Source: Lamellibrachia satsuma (Eukaryota > Annelida > Polychaeta > Sabellida > Siboglinidae). From it: 64,000 nucleotides of DNA. A program made the position numbers and the translations under genes. Below, piece by piece: positions 38,101 through 44,560 of the stretch. Each line of letters opens with the position of its first letter. The stretch's first letter is position 1. The notes under the pieces are model-generated. The model saw only the letters and a program-made list of their open reading frames with translations. It was not told the DNA's origin and did no database searches. Location of the stretch: positions 1,200,501 to 1,264,500 of the forward strand of contig BSQZ01000107.1 of the NCBI GenBank assembly GCA_033239005.1. Reading direction: 5' to 3'.

Positions 38101-39277
38101 TTGCTTACCCCGTTAGTTCCTGGGTACACACATCCAACTAGACATAATCTTTGTCCATCTAGTGGCTACTGTCATCTTAGAAATATCCTGCGGCTAGTGC
38201 CTAACTATTAAACGTCATCAAGTCCAACACCAGGCTCTTCTGCCTCTTGTGCGGACCAAGAGGCTCAACATGCTCTTCTACACAGAGGTCCGTTGGCTCT
38301 CGTGGGGGAACGTGGTGTTGCAGAAAGATGAGATCACCTAATTCTTTGACTCCGTCGGCATGGAGCAGTCTCGAAAATTCTTGTAAAAACTCTCAGACAA
38401 AGGTGGCTCTTGAAGCTGGCATGCTTGAACAACATCGTTTTCCACCTGAACTCACTTAAGTCACGGTCGGTTCACCACCGTGATTGATTTCATGGACAAC
38501 ATACAAAATCAAAGAAGGACACTTCAACATGTTTGAACACCTAAGCGCGGTGCTTCAGGATGAAGAAACGGGACATGGGAACATAGATTCTATGCGGAAT
38601 TCTCATTCAGTGTGAAGGTGCAATCTCTATAAGATGGCTTGCAGGAGGATGTGTTCATAAACGACTCCACCACATGCGATGCTTTTGAAGCTTGTTCCTT
38701 GCCAAACTATTGTTGATGAGAGAATCGTATCAGTATTTGGCTGAAGTGCCCATGACGGTATTGCTGATGTTTCCATCTACATTTCTCTGTGAACAAGGGT
38801 GCCCGACCGTGCATGAAGGAAAACTTCCTCGTCTCCTCATCCAAAACTGTTCATTGAATTGAAGCCTGGTTGTTGAATTGTGTTTCGTCTATAATTCTAA
38901 TTCACTACGATGTGGTACCCGGTCGAACGTTTCAGGACACAGGGTGTATGCGGGGAGAAAAACGTTGGGAACCACAGATATAGACAGCAGAGGGTGCCTA
39001 ACGAATTAGGCTTGCATTTGTACTGCAGAGGTCACCACTATATGTACAAAAGGATAGCAAGAGATATTTATTAATAGTGATTTACATTATTAAAGTGTGA
39101 ATTTTGGTTATGATTTGTCTGTTGTAGGGTTACGAAGCCGTTGGATTAGTGGACCAACACGAGGTGTTCTATGTTGTATTGCCGAAAGTAGTGTCGTCTC
39201 ATGGGTTTGTTGGCTACGGAACTGTGACATTTGGATTGGCAGACTTTGATAATCTTCTTATTGACACCAATAATTAA
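12406..39277 (+). CDS. GALC: Galactocerebrosidase-like gene (GH59), split, with missing exons; possible pseudogene
   Basis: GALC is a lysosomal enzyme that removes galactose from galactosylceramide and psychosine. Fifteen coding exons with canonical GT/AG ends can be read in order. Recognisable blocks run from [20 protein letters not shown] (mature N-terminus), [45 protein letters not shown] (acid/base Glu) and [12 protein letters not shown] (nucleophile Glu) to [44 protein letters not shown] and the C-terminal [12 protein letters not shown] with a stop. Exon phases agree wherever neighbours are both present. They disagree exactly at three gaps where family sequence is missing: between 21115 and 22205 (about 21 codons), 30789 and 34931 (about 45 codons) and 37372 and 39128 (about 35 codons). 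The exon at 23063-23195 also lacks about 12 codons and is shifted. Either the locus is decaying or the assembly is faulty. Family assignment is near certain; functionality is doubtful. Confidence 0.9.
12577..13548. other. GALC intron 1, proximal part
   Basis: No coding signal. Holds a (GCAC)n run at about 12917-12975 and a (TA)n run at about 12985-13036. The rest is unassigned. Confidence 0.6.
12917..13036. repeat. (GCAC)n followed by (TA)n microsatellite
   Basis: CGCACGCACG repeats followed by a nearly pure TA run, strongly able to form Z-DNA or cruciform structures. Confidence 0.95.
13549..13561 (+). repeat. Target-site-like direct repeat, left copy
   Basis: GATTACTGATGTG, identical to 18811-18823, brackets the inverted 5.25-kb copy. 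The first two bases may be shared by microhomology, giving 11-13 bp. Confidence 0.85.
13562..14131 (-). repeat. 78-bp minisatellite, truncated inverted copy, about 7.5 units
   Basis: Minus-strand translation gives the same [14 protein letters not shown] repeats as 5513-6091, in the same variant order. The array breaks off inside a unit at the insertion border. Confidence 0.95.
14132..14530 (-). mobile_element. LINE endonuclease N-terminus, inverted copy
   Basis: Frame from 14516 to 14166 repeats the leader and [18 protein letters not shown] of the left arm with one substitution (ANSTNL for ANTTNL). Confidence 0.75.
14898..15005. repeat. (CA)n/(ACGC)n microsatellite, inverted copy
   Basis: Counterpart of 4650-4752 with a changed repeat pattern. 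Confidence 0.9.
15622..16478 (-). mobile_element. L2-like LINE relic, inverted copy
   Basis: Mirrors 3185-4035, including [18 protein letters not shown] and the AATAAATTTGATTTGATTTG end. It differs from the left copy by a few substitutions, for example around the INLSLRIF codons, which here look less damaged than INLFLKFF on the left. Confidence 0.7.
16480..16800 (-). mobile_element. LINE RT finger relic, inverted copy
   Basis: Counterpart of 2870-3184 on the minus strand. Confidence 0.55.
17211..18170 (-). mobile_element. CR1 family A reverse transcriptase, inverted copy
   Basis: Minus-strand frame 18022 to 17297 (241 codons) is almost identical to 1637-2362. Near 18110 there is a small local change that breaks the FADD region ([10 protein letters not shown] in place of [10 protein letters not shown]), so this copy lacks a readable catalytic box. 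Confidence 0.85.
18310..18640 (+). mobile_element. CR1 family B tail, inverted copy
   Basis: Mirror of 1018-1345: plus strand shows [14 protein letters not shown] and [10 protein letters not shown]. Confidence 0.7.
18641..18810 (+). mobile_element. CR1 endonuclease fragment, inverted copy, abruptly truncated
   Basis: Plus strand reads [20 protein letters not shown] as in the left arm and stops at the GATTACTGATGTG repeat. Confidence 0.8.
18811..18823 (+). repeat. Target-site-like direct repeat, right copy
   Basis: Identical to 13549-13561; marks the right border of the inserted copy. Confidence 0.85.
18824..21046. other. GALC intron 1, distal part
   Basis: AT-rich with TA runs at about 19591-19610 and 20121-20148. 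No coding domain recognised. The intron ends with TTGACAG before exon 2. Confidence 0.6.
21047..21115 (+). CDS. GALC: GALC exon 2
   Basis: 69 bp, phase 0 at both ends, encoding [20 protein letters not shown] and LFK. Near-exact match to the family block at the start of the catalytic barrel. Donor GTAACA. Confidence 0.92.
21205..21770. repeat. 43-bp tandem array, about 13 units
   Basis: Unit contains TATAGCCCACCTCTATATGA; copies differ at one or two positions (GTAGTGG/GGAGTGG, GGTTATG/GGTCATG). It lies in the intron where the exon encoding the family block PNFGASL...GG is expected and not found. Confidence 0.95.
21771..22204. other. GALC intron remainder
   Basis: AATTC/AATTT-rich DNA. Scanned for the missing exon (about 64 bp, family text PNFGASLHILKVEIGGD); nothing similar seen. 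Confidence 0.6.
22205..22293 (+). CDS. GALC: GALC exon (WWLM block)
   Basis: 89 bp encoding (D)[11 protein letters not shown] and [18 protein letters not shown]. Needs one base from a preceding phase-1 exon, but exon 2 ends in phase 0. This independently shows that an exon is missing between them. Confidence 0.92.
22926..23060. repeat. Degenerate tandem repeat (about 45-50 bp units) before a GALC exon
   Basis: Three to four diverged copies of GTTGATATTGTAGTCTGTGT run up to the splice acceptor at 23062. Confidence 0.6.
23063..23195 (+). CDS. GALC: GALC exon with frame-disrupting internal deletion
   Basis: Begins RNPNI in phase 0 and ends GLNIDYVG in phase 0, but is 133 bp (not a multiple of three). 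From 23082 the downstream frame reads [20 protein letters not shown]. The family has about 12 further residues (LYGLPW.FPGW type, with a substrate-pocket Trp) between RNPNI and VGG. The break lies around 23078-23082. An unusual donor use (GAG|GTAGGA) cannot rescue the frame. Confidence 0.85.
23196..24045. other. GALC intron
   Basis: AT-rich, no domain or notable repeat seen. Confidence 0.6.
24046..24084 (+). CDS. GALC: GALC exon with acid/base glutamate
   Basis: 39 bp, phase 0, encoding [13 protein letters not shown]. The Glu of WNE is the family's catalytic acid/base. Donor GTAAGT. Confidence 0.9.
24245..24318. repeat. 25-bp repeat, 3 units
   Basis: CTGTACATGTATGAATAAAC with ATCTA spacer, three copies. 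Confidence 0.9.
24376..25098. repeat. 43-bp tandem array, about 17 units
   Basis: Unit contains CACATTTGGTTGTGTGAAAC and GGCTAAAGAAGTATATAACT. Indels such as AAAGAG for AAAGAAG and one partial unit at about 24825-24850. Confidence 0.95.
25307..25434 (+). CDS. GALC: GALC exon (VLRSTL to IG)
   Basis: 128 bp encoding [35 protein letters not shown] and AQAVSVIG, the barrel segment between the two catalytic glutamates. Ends in phase 2 (ATT GG) and joins T of the next exon to give IGVHYPG. Confidence 0.92.
25769..25886 (+). CDS. GALC: GALC exon with nucleophile glutamate
   Basis: 118 bp encoding [20 protein letters not shown], then [19 protein letters not shown]. The Glu of SSED is the family nucleophile. 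Phases agree with both neighbours. Confidence 0.93.
26091..26612. repeat. 15-bp tandem array, about 35 units
   Basis: Unit GGTAACACAAGGGCA, with sporadic AGGTAA/AAGTAA, ACGGC and ACGC variants. No stops in several minus-strand frames because 15 is a multiple of three; not a gene. Confidence 0.97.
27036..27073 (+). CDS. GALC: GALC exon ([12 protein letters not shown])
   Basis: 38 bp, matching the family block ILNQNYINGYMT. Ends in phase 2 (AG), completed to Ser by C of the next exon. Confidence 0.92.
27450..27574 (+). CDS. GALC: GALC exon ([18 protein letters not shown])
   Basis: 125 bp encoding [34 protein letters not shown] and ESPVWIT. Very close to the vertebrate enzyme. Phase 2 in, phase 1 out. 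Confidence 0.93.
27585..27760. repeat. About 68-bp repeat, 2 to 2.5 copies, just after a GALC exon
   Basis: GTGATGTATCTAGTGCT and TTTAGTACAGTACATCACAG are repeated with few changes. Confidence 0.85.
27998..28137 (+). CDS. GALC: GALC exon ([13 protein letters not shown] to LVLETM)
   Basis: 140 bp encoding [35 protein letters not shown] and [12 protein letters not shown], corresponding to the family block HTTQFT..GW.YL...GGSYV...ETM. Ends in phase 0 with donor GTCAGT. Confidence 0.9.
28598..30330 (+). mobile_element. CR1 family A, near complete reverse transcriptase, in a GALC intron
   Basis: The reading starts just before the RT ([16 protein letters not shown]), then [29 protein letters not shown], a TAA at 29048, [60 protein letters not shown] and KFADDTKLF, and ends RRAGYK at 30227 with the stop to 30229. 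A frameshift near 28640 separates it from the upstream NGYFSS block. The 3' end has the TCTTGTTAAA repeats at 30306-30330. It is 5'-truncated (no endonuclease) in the same orientation as GALC. It shares very high identity with 1488-2462. Confidence 0.92.
30424..30695. mobile_element. Two CR1 scraps head-on: RT fragment (+) fused to 3' UTR (-)
   Basis: 30424-30549 repeats the CR1 RT segment [18 protein letters not shown] in plus orientation. 30550-30695 is the reverse complement of a CR1 3' end (GATTGCCATCC, then ATTTGTCAATTTTGTTTTTA). The second part runs up to 4 bp before the acceptor AG of the next GALC exon. Confidence 0.8.
30700..30789 (+). CDS. GALC: GALC exon ([16 protein letters not shown])
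   Basis: 90 bp, phase 0 at both ends, encoding [20 protein letters not shown] and [10 protein letters not shown], which aligns with the family block [20 protein letters not shown]. The next recognisable exon requires a phase-1 partner, so the exon(s) for the QVWYTKLG-type segment are missing. Confidence 0.92.
30836..34582 (+). repeat. 34-bp satellite array, about 110 units, in a GALC intron
   Basis: Unit CACCCACAACTCTTACGGTC + CACCCGCAACTGTT with many point variants (ACGG/ACAG/ATGG; CCCGC/CTGC/AGCCGC/CTCGC). A block of about 1,458 bp is duplicated within it (31695-32151 matches 33153-33609). Open frames of up to 431 codons ([24 protein letters not shown]) exist because three units (102 bp) are in frame and stop-poor; no start or conserved context supports a gene. 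Confidence 0.96.
34583..34930. other. GALC intron remainder
   Basis: Short GTCGC(T/C)A(G/T)GTGGCAGC repeats at about 34733 and 34790. All frames checked for the missing WYTKLG-type exon without success. Confidence 0.55.
34931..35035 (+). CDS. GALC: GALC exon ([11 protein letters not shown] to KDDFE)
   Basis: 105 bp encoding (G)[34 protein letters not shown] plus T. Corresponds to the family junction FTLTTLTTG.KGSYP..YKDDF between the barrel/sandwich and the lectin-like domain. Donor chosen at GAGT|GTAAGC because it joins in frame to the next exon. Confidence 0.88.
35036..36289. other. GALC intron with CR1 family B tail relic
   Basis: About 35255-35400 resembles the family B 3' region (ACTTAAACTATTCATAC, minus-strand LINE). 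The rest has no recognisable content. Confidence 0.45.
36290..36461 (+). CDS. GALC: GALC exon, lectin-like domain part 1
   Basis: 172 bp encoding (S)[19 protein letters not shown], then [15 protein letters not shown] and [10 protein letters not shown](W). Aligns with the family segment FSEAPNFADQTGVFE..LRQVLNQRPITW..IGDYNW. Phase 1 in, phase 2 out. Confidence 0.85.
36597..36757. mobile_element. 161-bp hAT-type MITE in a GALC intron
   Basis: Terminal inverted repeats CACTGCCCAAATGTG (left) and its exact complement (right), flanked by AATATCTT and AATATGTT, an 8-bp target duplication with one mismatch. 8-bp duplications are typical of hAT elements. Confidence 0.8.
37203..37372 (+). CDS. GALC: GALC exon, lectin-like domain part 2
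   Basis: 170 bp encoding [30 protein letters not shown] and [20 protein letters not shown]. Aligns with the family segment NLTIKCDVYIE..GGVFIAGRVNKGG...GIFFWIF. Phase 2 in, phase 1 out. The last exon starts in phase 0, so one exon is missing downstream. Confidence 0.88.
37470..37920. repeat. Diverged AT-rich repeats, about three copies
   Basis: Segments around 37490, 37655 and 37890 share ATTCA..(T)ATATACAGC..TTGTG(C/A)TATAAAT. Otherwise AATAAT-rich intron. Confidence 0.45.
37965..38150 (+). mobile_element. L2-like LINE RT C-terminal relic
   Basis: Plus-strand codons [19 protein letters not shown] and [14 protein letters not shown] match the terminal 'RAFSVAAPTLWNSLP...LKTHLF' end of L2-type RTs. 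Intronic relic in GALC. Confidence 0.65.
38180..38885 (+). mobile_element. Decayed hAT-type transposase (ZBED5/GTF2IRD2-like)
   Basis: With several frameshifts and stops the plus strand reads [14 protein letters not shown], then [20 protein letters not shown] text ([17 protein letters not shown]) and [20 protein letters not shown]. These correspond to the LLHTEVRWLSRG block and the C-terminal LPFSTTYLCE(S/A)GFS block of hAT-derived transposases. It is a dead relic inside the last GALC intron. Confidence 0.7.
39128..39277 (+). CDS. GALC: GALC last exon with stop codon
   Basis: 150 bp encoding [35 protein letters not shown] and [14 protein letters not shown], ending with TAA. Matches the C-terminal family block (IGTHSFEFAQFDNFLVEA). 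No canonical polyadenylation signal is obvious directly downstream; an AATAAA at about 39648 lies in a CR1 relic. Confidence 0.9.
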   Translation, partial: GYEAVGLVDQHEVFYVVLPKVVSSHGFVGYGTVTFGLADFDNLLIDTNN

Positions 39278-39479
39278 TAATGTTGTAGACATTGTTTCCT
39301 ATTAGTAGGCCCCAATGTCTGTTTTATTACGTAATACTGTAATAGCACGTTATCATAATCATTTTCCTAACAAAACTAAAACATTCAATAGACATTTTAA
39401 TAGTTTTTTAAGTAAATTTGCTTTTGTTTTGATGTTTTTTACTTATATTTGACATCATCATATTAAATATGATCTAGCA

Positions 39480-39745
39480 TAGCTTTTTTTAATATACTCT
39501 GCTAGTATTTATATTATCAGTAGATTTGTTCCAGTCATTTATCATCCCCTGTGCGAATGAATGTTTTCTTATATCCAACATTATATACATTTAACTTGTC
39601 AACCAGAAACTGTGCAGATGAAAAGTGTGCTCTCATTGATGTAATAAATAAAGTATTGATTTGGTTAAACAAATAGCACCGTTTGCCAAGGTAGATAAAA
39701 TGTTCAGTTATGCGCTCTAGAAGGATGGTATTTGAAGTTTTTTCT
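39480..39745 (-). mobile_element. Old CR1 3' end relic
   Basis: TTGTTCCAGTCATTTATC and TGTGCGAATGAATGTTTTCT correspond, diverged, to the minus-strand CR1 RT C-terminus (WNKL...) found at 17380-17420. Confidence 0.55.
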
Positions 39746-39762
39746 TAACTAATGTTATTTAA

Positions 39763-40407
39763 AGCGAAAAAAAAAATCATGGTGTGATATTCTTGATTTT
39801 AGTTGTACATGGCTAGTTTTTATTATCTCTTTTGGGACTGCACCTAAAAAGGATATTAAAAACTAGCCATGTGCAACTAAAATCAAGAATATCACGCCAG
39901 TGGTTTAGTCGGAATGTGTTCTAAAAGTGGGACATTCATTTCTTCGGTTGACTGAGGGCTGACATGTCAACTAGCGCAACTGATAAGCGCATGAGCAGTT
40001 CTATGAAATCGGGGTAACCTAGACTATATGTGACGTATTATGGGAGGCATACACAGAACCAACGAAGTCTCAAACAAATGTTCTGGGTTTTTTTCAGAAA
40101 GAGGACTAATTTAGTAAACAAAGGCCAAAATATGTTACATAAGTTGAGTTTGGATGCAAACAACATGACCATATCCAATTGGCAAGTATAGGAATATGTG
40201 TATACAAATATATTTTCATTTGGCGAACGAATATGACGTTCGTGACGTATGGTTATCTGCCAATATGGTGTAGCCCATGAAATTAAGATGTTGTGTAGTC
40301 AACAAGGTTTTTTTAGTAAACCACTAGCGTGATATTCGTAATTGCAAATGGTTATGTTTTAGTAACTGTTATATGTGCACAGGCCTAAAACCATGACTTG
40401 TTTCGCT
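39763..40407. mobile_element. TIR element flanked by TTAA, with a large internal hairpin
   Basis: AGCGAAA... at 39763 and ...TTTCGCT at 40407 are inverted, extended imperfectly to TCATGG/CCATGA, and both abut TTAA (39759-39762; 40408-40411). Just inside, 39783-39898 forms an almost perfect hairpin with arms of about 40 bp (GTGATATTCTTGATTTTAGT and its complement). No transposase is present. TTAA targets recall piggyBac-type elements, but the tips are not the usual CCC, so the superfamily is open. Confidence 0.55.
39783..39898. repeat. Near-perfect hairpin, arms about 40 bp
   Basis: CATGGCTAGTTTTTA and TTAAAAACTAGCCATG bracket a loop of about 32 bp. The outer arms read TTCTTGATTTTAGTTG and CAACTAAAATCAAGAA. 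Confidence 0.9.
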
Positions 40408-40411
40408 TTAA

Positions 40412-41028
40412 AGGGAATAAAACCAACGATTGCTTGAAGTCAGGTTATATTACATCTTGTAGTATATTATTTCCACAACACTGAACAATTCATTCAAATT
40501 CAATTAATTAATAATTCCAAGTAATACTCTGTTCCACCGGCCTGGCTCGATTATGCATATTTTCCCGCGATTATCGGCAAGCTTTGACTTGACGTCACTG
40601 ATGACAAGGAAGTGCTACGAGACTGGGACTTTCCATTCATTTACCATACTGTTGACAGATTTGGCAGTAAGAATAGGTGTCGAGTCCTAACAAAATGAGT
40701 CACATTTGCAAATATTGAGTTATATACATCATTGGAAAGAGCAGATATTAATGCGTCACATTCATATGATGCATAATATAAGGACATAGCTTACTCATAG
40801 TCAAAGTTACGCTGTAATGAGCATGCATGTGGTAGAAACGTCCAAACGCATTTGAAGTACATGTTTACTTCAAAATACATTAGTTACTACGAACATATTT
40901 CTTTGAAATTTTGCACACCATTGCTTAAGATACTGAAATTATGAAATAAATCTGTAACATACTAAATAATTTATGAGCAAAAGAATTTACCTTGTATATA
41001 GCCGTAATTGTATTTGTGTACAAATATT
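40412..41028. other. Unassigned intergenic DNA
   Basis: No gene, array or transposon end recognised. Confidence 0.5.
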
Positions 41029-41372
41029 ACAACAGAACCACTGCAGTCACACACAATCTGGTTTGTCAGGTTACAACAGAACCACTGCAGACACAAACAG
41101 TCTGGTTTGTCAGGTTACAACAGAACCACTGTACACACAGTCTGGTTTGTCAGGTTACAACAGAACCACTGCAGACACAAACAGTCTGGTGTGTCAGGTT
41201 ACAACAGAACCACTGCACACACAGTCTGGTTTGTCAGGTTACAACAGAACCACTGCAGACACAAACAGTCTTGTTTGTCAGGTTACAACAGAACCACTGC
41301 ACACAAACATTCTGGTTTGTCAGGTTACAACAGAACCACTGCAGTCACACACAATCTGGTTTGTCATGTTAG
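41029..41372. repeat. Minisatellite of 38/44-bp units, 8 copies
   Basis: Unit GGTTACAACAGAACCACTGC followed by a variable ACACACAGT/AGACACAAACAGT spacer and CTGGTTTGTCA. Short and long forms alternate. Confidence 0.93.
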
Positions 41373-41831
41373 TGATTTTATTAGCCAACTCACAATGTCA
41401 AACAGTTTGTTATTTAAGCCCCCCCCATGACATGACAAAACCAATCAGCTGAGAGTATAATATTATTTATAATCATCAAATCAGTGATTGCCACATTTCA
41501 ACATTGTTACATTTAAATACTGATAAATAAAATGTATAAATACTACAATCTACAAGTCCAACACTGTGTTCTTTATCAGCACTGTGTCCTTTCCCAGCAT
41601 TTGCGAACATAACTACAGGGTTGGCTGCACCAAACCTGTGAACACAAATAAATGTTAGTTTATTATATTGTACACAAACATCATAAGATTACTAATCAAT
41701 GTAATCACTGACATCAATTTAAAATGTCATCTTAAACATCTCACACCAATATTGTGCAAAACATTTAAACTGAAAATTAATGCAGATGCATAATTTAACC
41801 TGATTGCAAAATTAATGTGATAACTTAATAG

Positions 41832-41990
41832 TGGCATGGTAGCTCAATTGTTTAGTGTTTGCCTTATTACATTGGATTTAAAACCTTGGCTTTGTGTACA
41901 ACTTGCAAAGTTGCACAGCACCTGATATAAAGTTGAACCTCATCATTAAGGTCAGCCTTGGAACTGGGTCGAGGTGACCGAATAAAGAAT
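41832..41990 (+). mobile_element. Possible tRNA-derived SINE relic
   Basis: GTAGCTCAATTGTTTAGTGT resembles a tRNA box A region, and about 35 bases later GGATTTAAAACC resembles a decayed box B. There is no intact cloverleaf or defined 3' end. Confidence 0.3.
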
Positions 41991-43688
41991 AACTGTGTTA
42001 GCAGAAGTTAAAGTCTTCTACATTACTGTCATGAAAGAAAGGGATGCATCTAACCGGCAGAACGAGACGGGTTAGTGCAATATTGTTAAGTCATTTCTTT
42101 CATACATATAACATTCAGTGATTAAAAAAATGTATTGCCCGTATCAGCTGATCTTTAAAAACATTGGGTTAGTGTATTGATGTTTGTGTCAATTGCAATA
42201 GATGTACACATTTATAATATGTAATTGCAAATATTGGTCAGTGGGAAGTAGTCACAGTGTGTTGTATGTTATTTGTGTGGTATACAATAATCACGACATT
42301 CGATAATATGTTGCAAAATACCTTAAATGTTGGAATGTCTTAATTTCTGGCAACCAAGAAAGCTGAATTCAAACAGGTGCTTCCGACAAGTATGCTCTAT
42401 TGCTGTATTTGCAGGAACTCCTGAAAAAGAAATGTTGGAGCACAATTAGTTATTATAATTAGTAATGCTGGTGAAATGTGTACAAATATATTCCAAAAAT
42501 AATGTGTATAACTTCAATACAGGTGTATATATAAGGACCTGGGGCCCGATTATTCAACTAAAAATTCGTTATTTCACACTCATAATACATATTCCGTACA
42601 GGTCAAAAACAAATTGCATTTCATTTGATTAATTGTTAGATTTGTTTACTTATTAAAATTATCACTCAGTCAGTGTCCAATGACAATCATAGAAACTGGC
42701 TCTGCCTCACTCCCTCGAGCCTCTAGGACTAGGTATTATAATTTTATCTGTGTGTTATATTGACTTGTTTAGTAATTATATAATTACGTGTAGATGTGTC
42801 AATATCACGTTTACTCAATACTTTATACGGCACTGACACTACTGTTACCAGGTGTCGCTGGGCACAAAGTCTAGGCTAAGGGCTCGAATGCGCTGCCGCT
42901 GACATCGGATCTACGACTTCGCCACGTCAAAATCTGTCGTTCCTCTTCATCATTTCGTACAAAATACTTTCCATAGTCACGCTCATCGTCGAACATGATT
43001 CATCAAACATTTTAACTGAGATTATCACGGTCAGTGTCCGATTAATTGGGAATATTATCAAAGAGGTAACGCACGCTTCGTTGTTGTTGACAAATGAAGG
43101 TCAAGAGCGTCCGCTCTGCGCATGCGCTCGCTGATCGAACCAACGGGAACGCCTGCTACACCAACATGACGGTTTTGTTGACGCGTGGGACCTTTGTCTC
43201 AAGAGCCGTTATTGGTTAATTTTGAAGCGTAGAGGGAATTCCCATACCATATATGGAAACTAGATAATGATGGGCATTCCAGGCGTACCAAATATGACCG
43301 CCTTTCGTTGAGGGATATTCCCGAAAATGCGACTGGAACCTGTGCGATTTATCGTTTTTGTTTTACAGAATTCATACGTGATACTCTTTCTAAAGATGTT
43401 ATAAAAGGCATTAAATATTAATATAATTGAAAAAAAGCCTTCGCAAATCAATAGAAAAGACATTAAAGTGTTAGTTGGTGACAAAAAGTAAAAATCCTCA
43501 AAATCAGCGTTCAAGATATATATATATACGCCGCGGGAATACGGCGATTTCTCGAATTCATGTTTCTACACATCCGACTCATTTCGTAAGGATTAAGAGC
43601 AACGTGTAGTTGGTTTAAGTTCCCTGCGGAGCCAACTTTGTTTAAAAAAAGCAAACTTCAAGCCGATGAAGCACAGCTCTCGAGCAGG
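41991..43688. other. Unassigned intergenic DNA
   Basis: Nothing recognised: short frames only, no arrays. Confidence 0.5.
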
Positions 43689-43695
43689 TGACAGC

Positions 43696-44467
43696 CTAGG
43701 CAAAACTGTTCGCCCCGCTCTTCGTCTCTGGGGCGAAAGTCCTGAGGGGCATTTGCTAACTCGCCGTTTTCGCAGTTCCGTAGCCATTTGGCTACGGAAC
43801 TAATAACTTAAGTTTTAAAACCGATACGCACTAACCGTTTCACATGTGTATTCCGTGACATACAACCGACGATTGGGCGTCAAGAAACTGAAGAAATGTG
43901 CTCCAAATAATTATACTTATGAGTACTTTTATCGGTGACATAGAAAACATTTCACAATTAGCCGCCATACTGTGCACGTGATGTTGCCTTTGCGTCACAT
44001 GATCAAACGTGATTTCGTGTAGAATGAGGCCAGAATGGGCTAGCAGCACATACATAAATAAAACACCTGTTAGTAAGTTAGTAGTTTATAGGGGCATTAT
44101 TAATGATGTAACTCTATGGCTAGCAGACGGCAATTCTTAGCGTGACCTTATATAGATCTATGGAAATCCCGCGTGCTGTTCTCGGTCACAACAACATCCG
44201 GTTATATACAAACCTTCACAAGCACATGCGTTCTGACAAAAAGGTAATAATTTCACACTTTTTCATGGTTATTGTCAGGTAACTTTAGTGATATACATAT
44301 AAGAATGCATACAGACACGAAAGACGTGTTTATTGCTCTGTTTATGGCGTTTTTGTAAGGTTTCACGTTTCATGAAAATACTTAAGCTTTTGATGAACGA
44401 GACCTTCGCCCCTACTAGTAGCAACATCCAGATAGAAAAACATTGTAGGGCGATTGACTTTGCCTAG
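43696..44467. mobile_element. 772-bp TIR element with 7-bp target duplication
   Basis: Ends are CTAGGCAAAACTGTTCGCCC and the complement of CTAGGCAAAGTCAATCGCCC, flanked by TGACAGC on both sides (43689-43695 and 44468-44474). No transposase is seen inside. It contains a perfect 11-bp hairpin at 43775-43800 (GTTCCGTAGCC, loop ATTT). Superfamily not assigned; the 7-8 bp duplication is compatible with hAT or P. Confidence 0.6.
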
Positions 44468-44474
44468 TGACAGC

Positions 44475-44560
44475 CCTGGGTTATCCTGGTGCTAAAATCT
44501 CTTTAAAAGAGGATGTTGTGCCAACATTATTCCCAGTAGTGGAAGCTATGTTGATCCCAT
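44475..44560 (+). pseudogene. Possible THAP-domain C-terminus fragment
   Basis: The frame reads GYPGAKISLKEDVVPTLFP; the LKEDVVPTLF part resembles the terminal AVPTIF motif of THAP zinc-binding domains. The upstream C2CH residues are not seen. The 772-bp element interrupts the sequence directly before it. Weak. Confidence 0.2.

Noticed and set aside
41832..41905. tRNA gene
   Set aside because: Box A-like and box B-like motifs only; no acceptor stem pairing. Kept at low confidence as a possible SINE relic.
43775..43800. Perfect 11-bp hairpin resembling a terminator
   Set aside because: Rho-independent terminators do not apply in this eukaryotic context. It lies inside a TIR element and is probably part of its subterminal structure.
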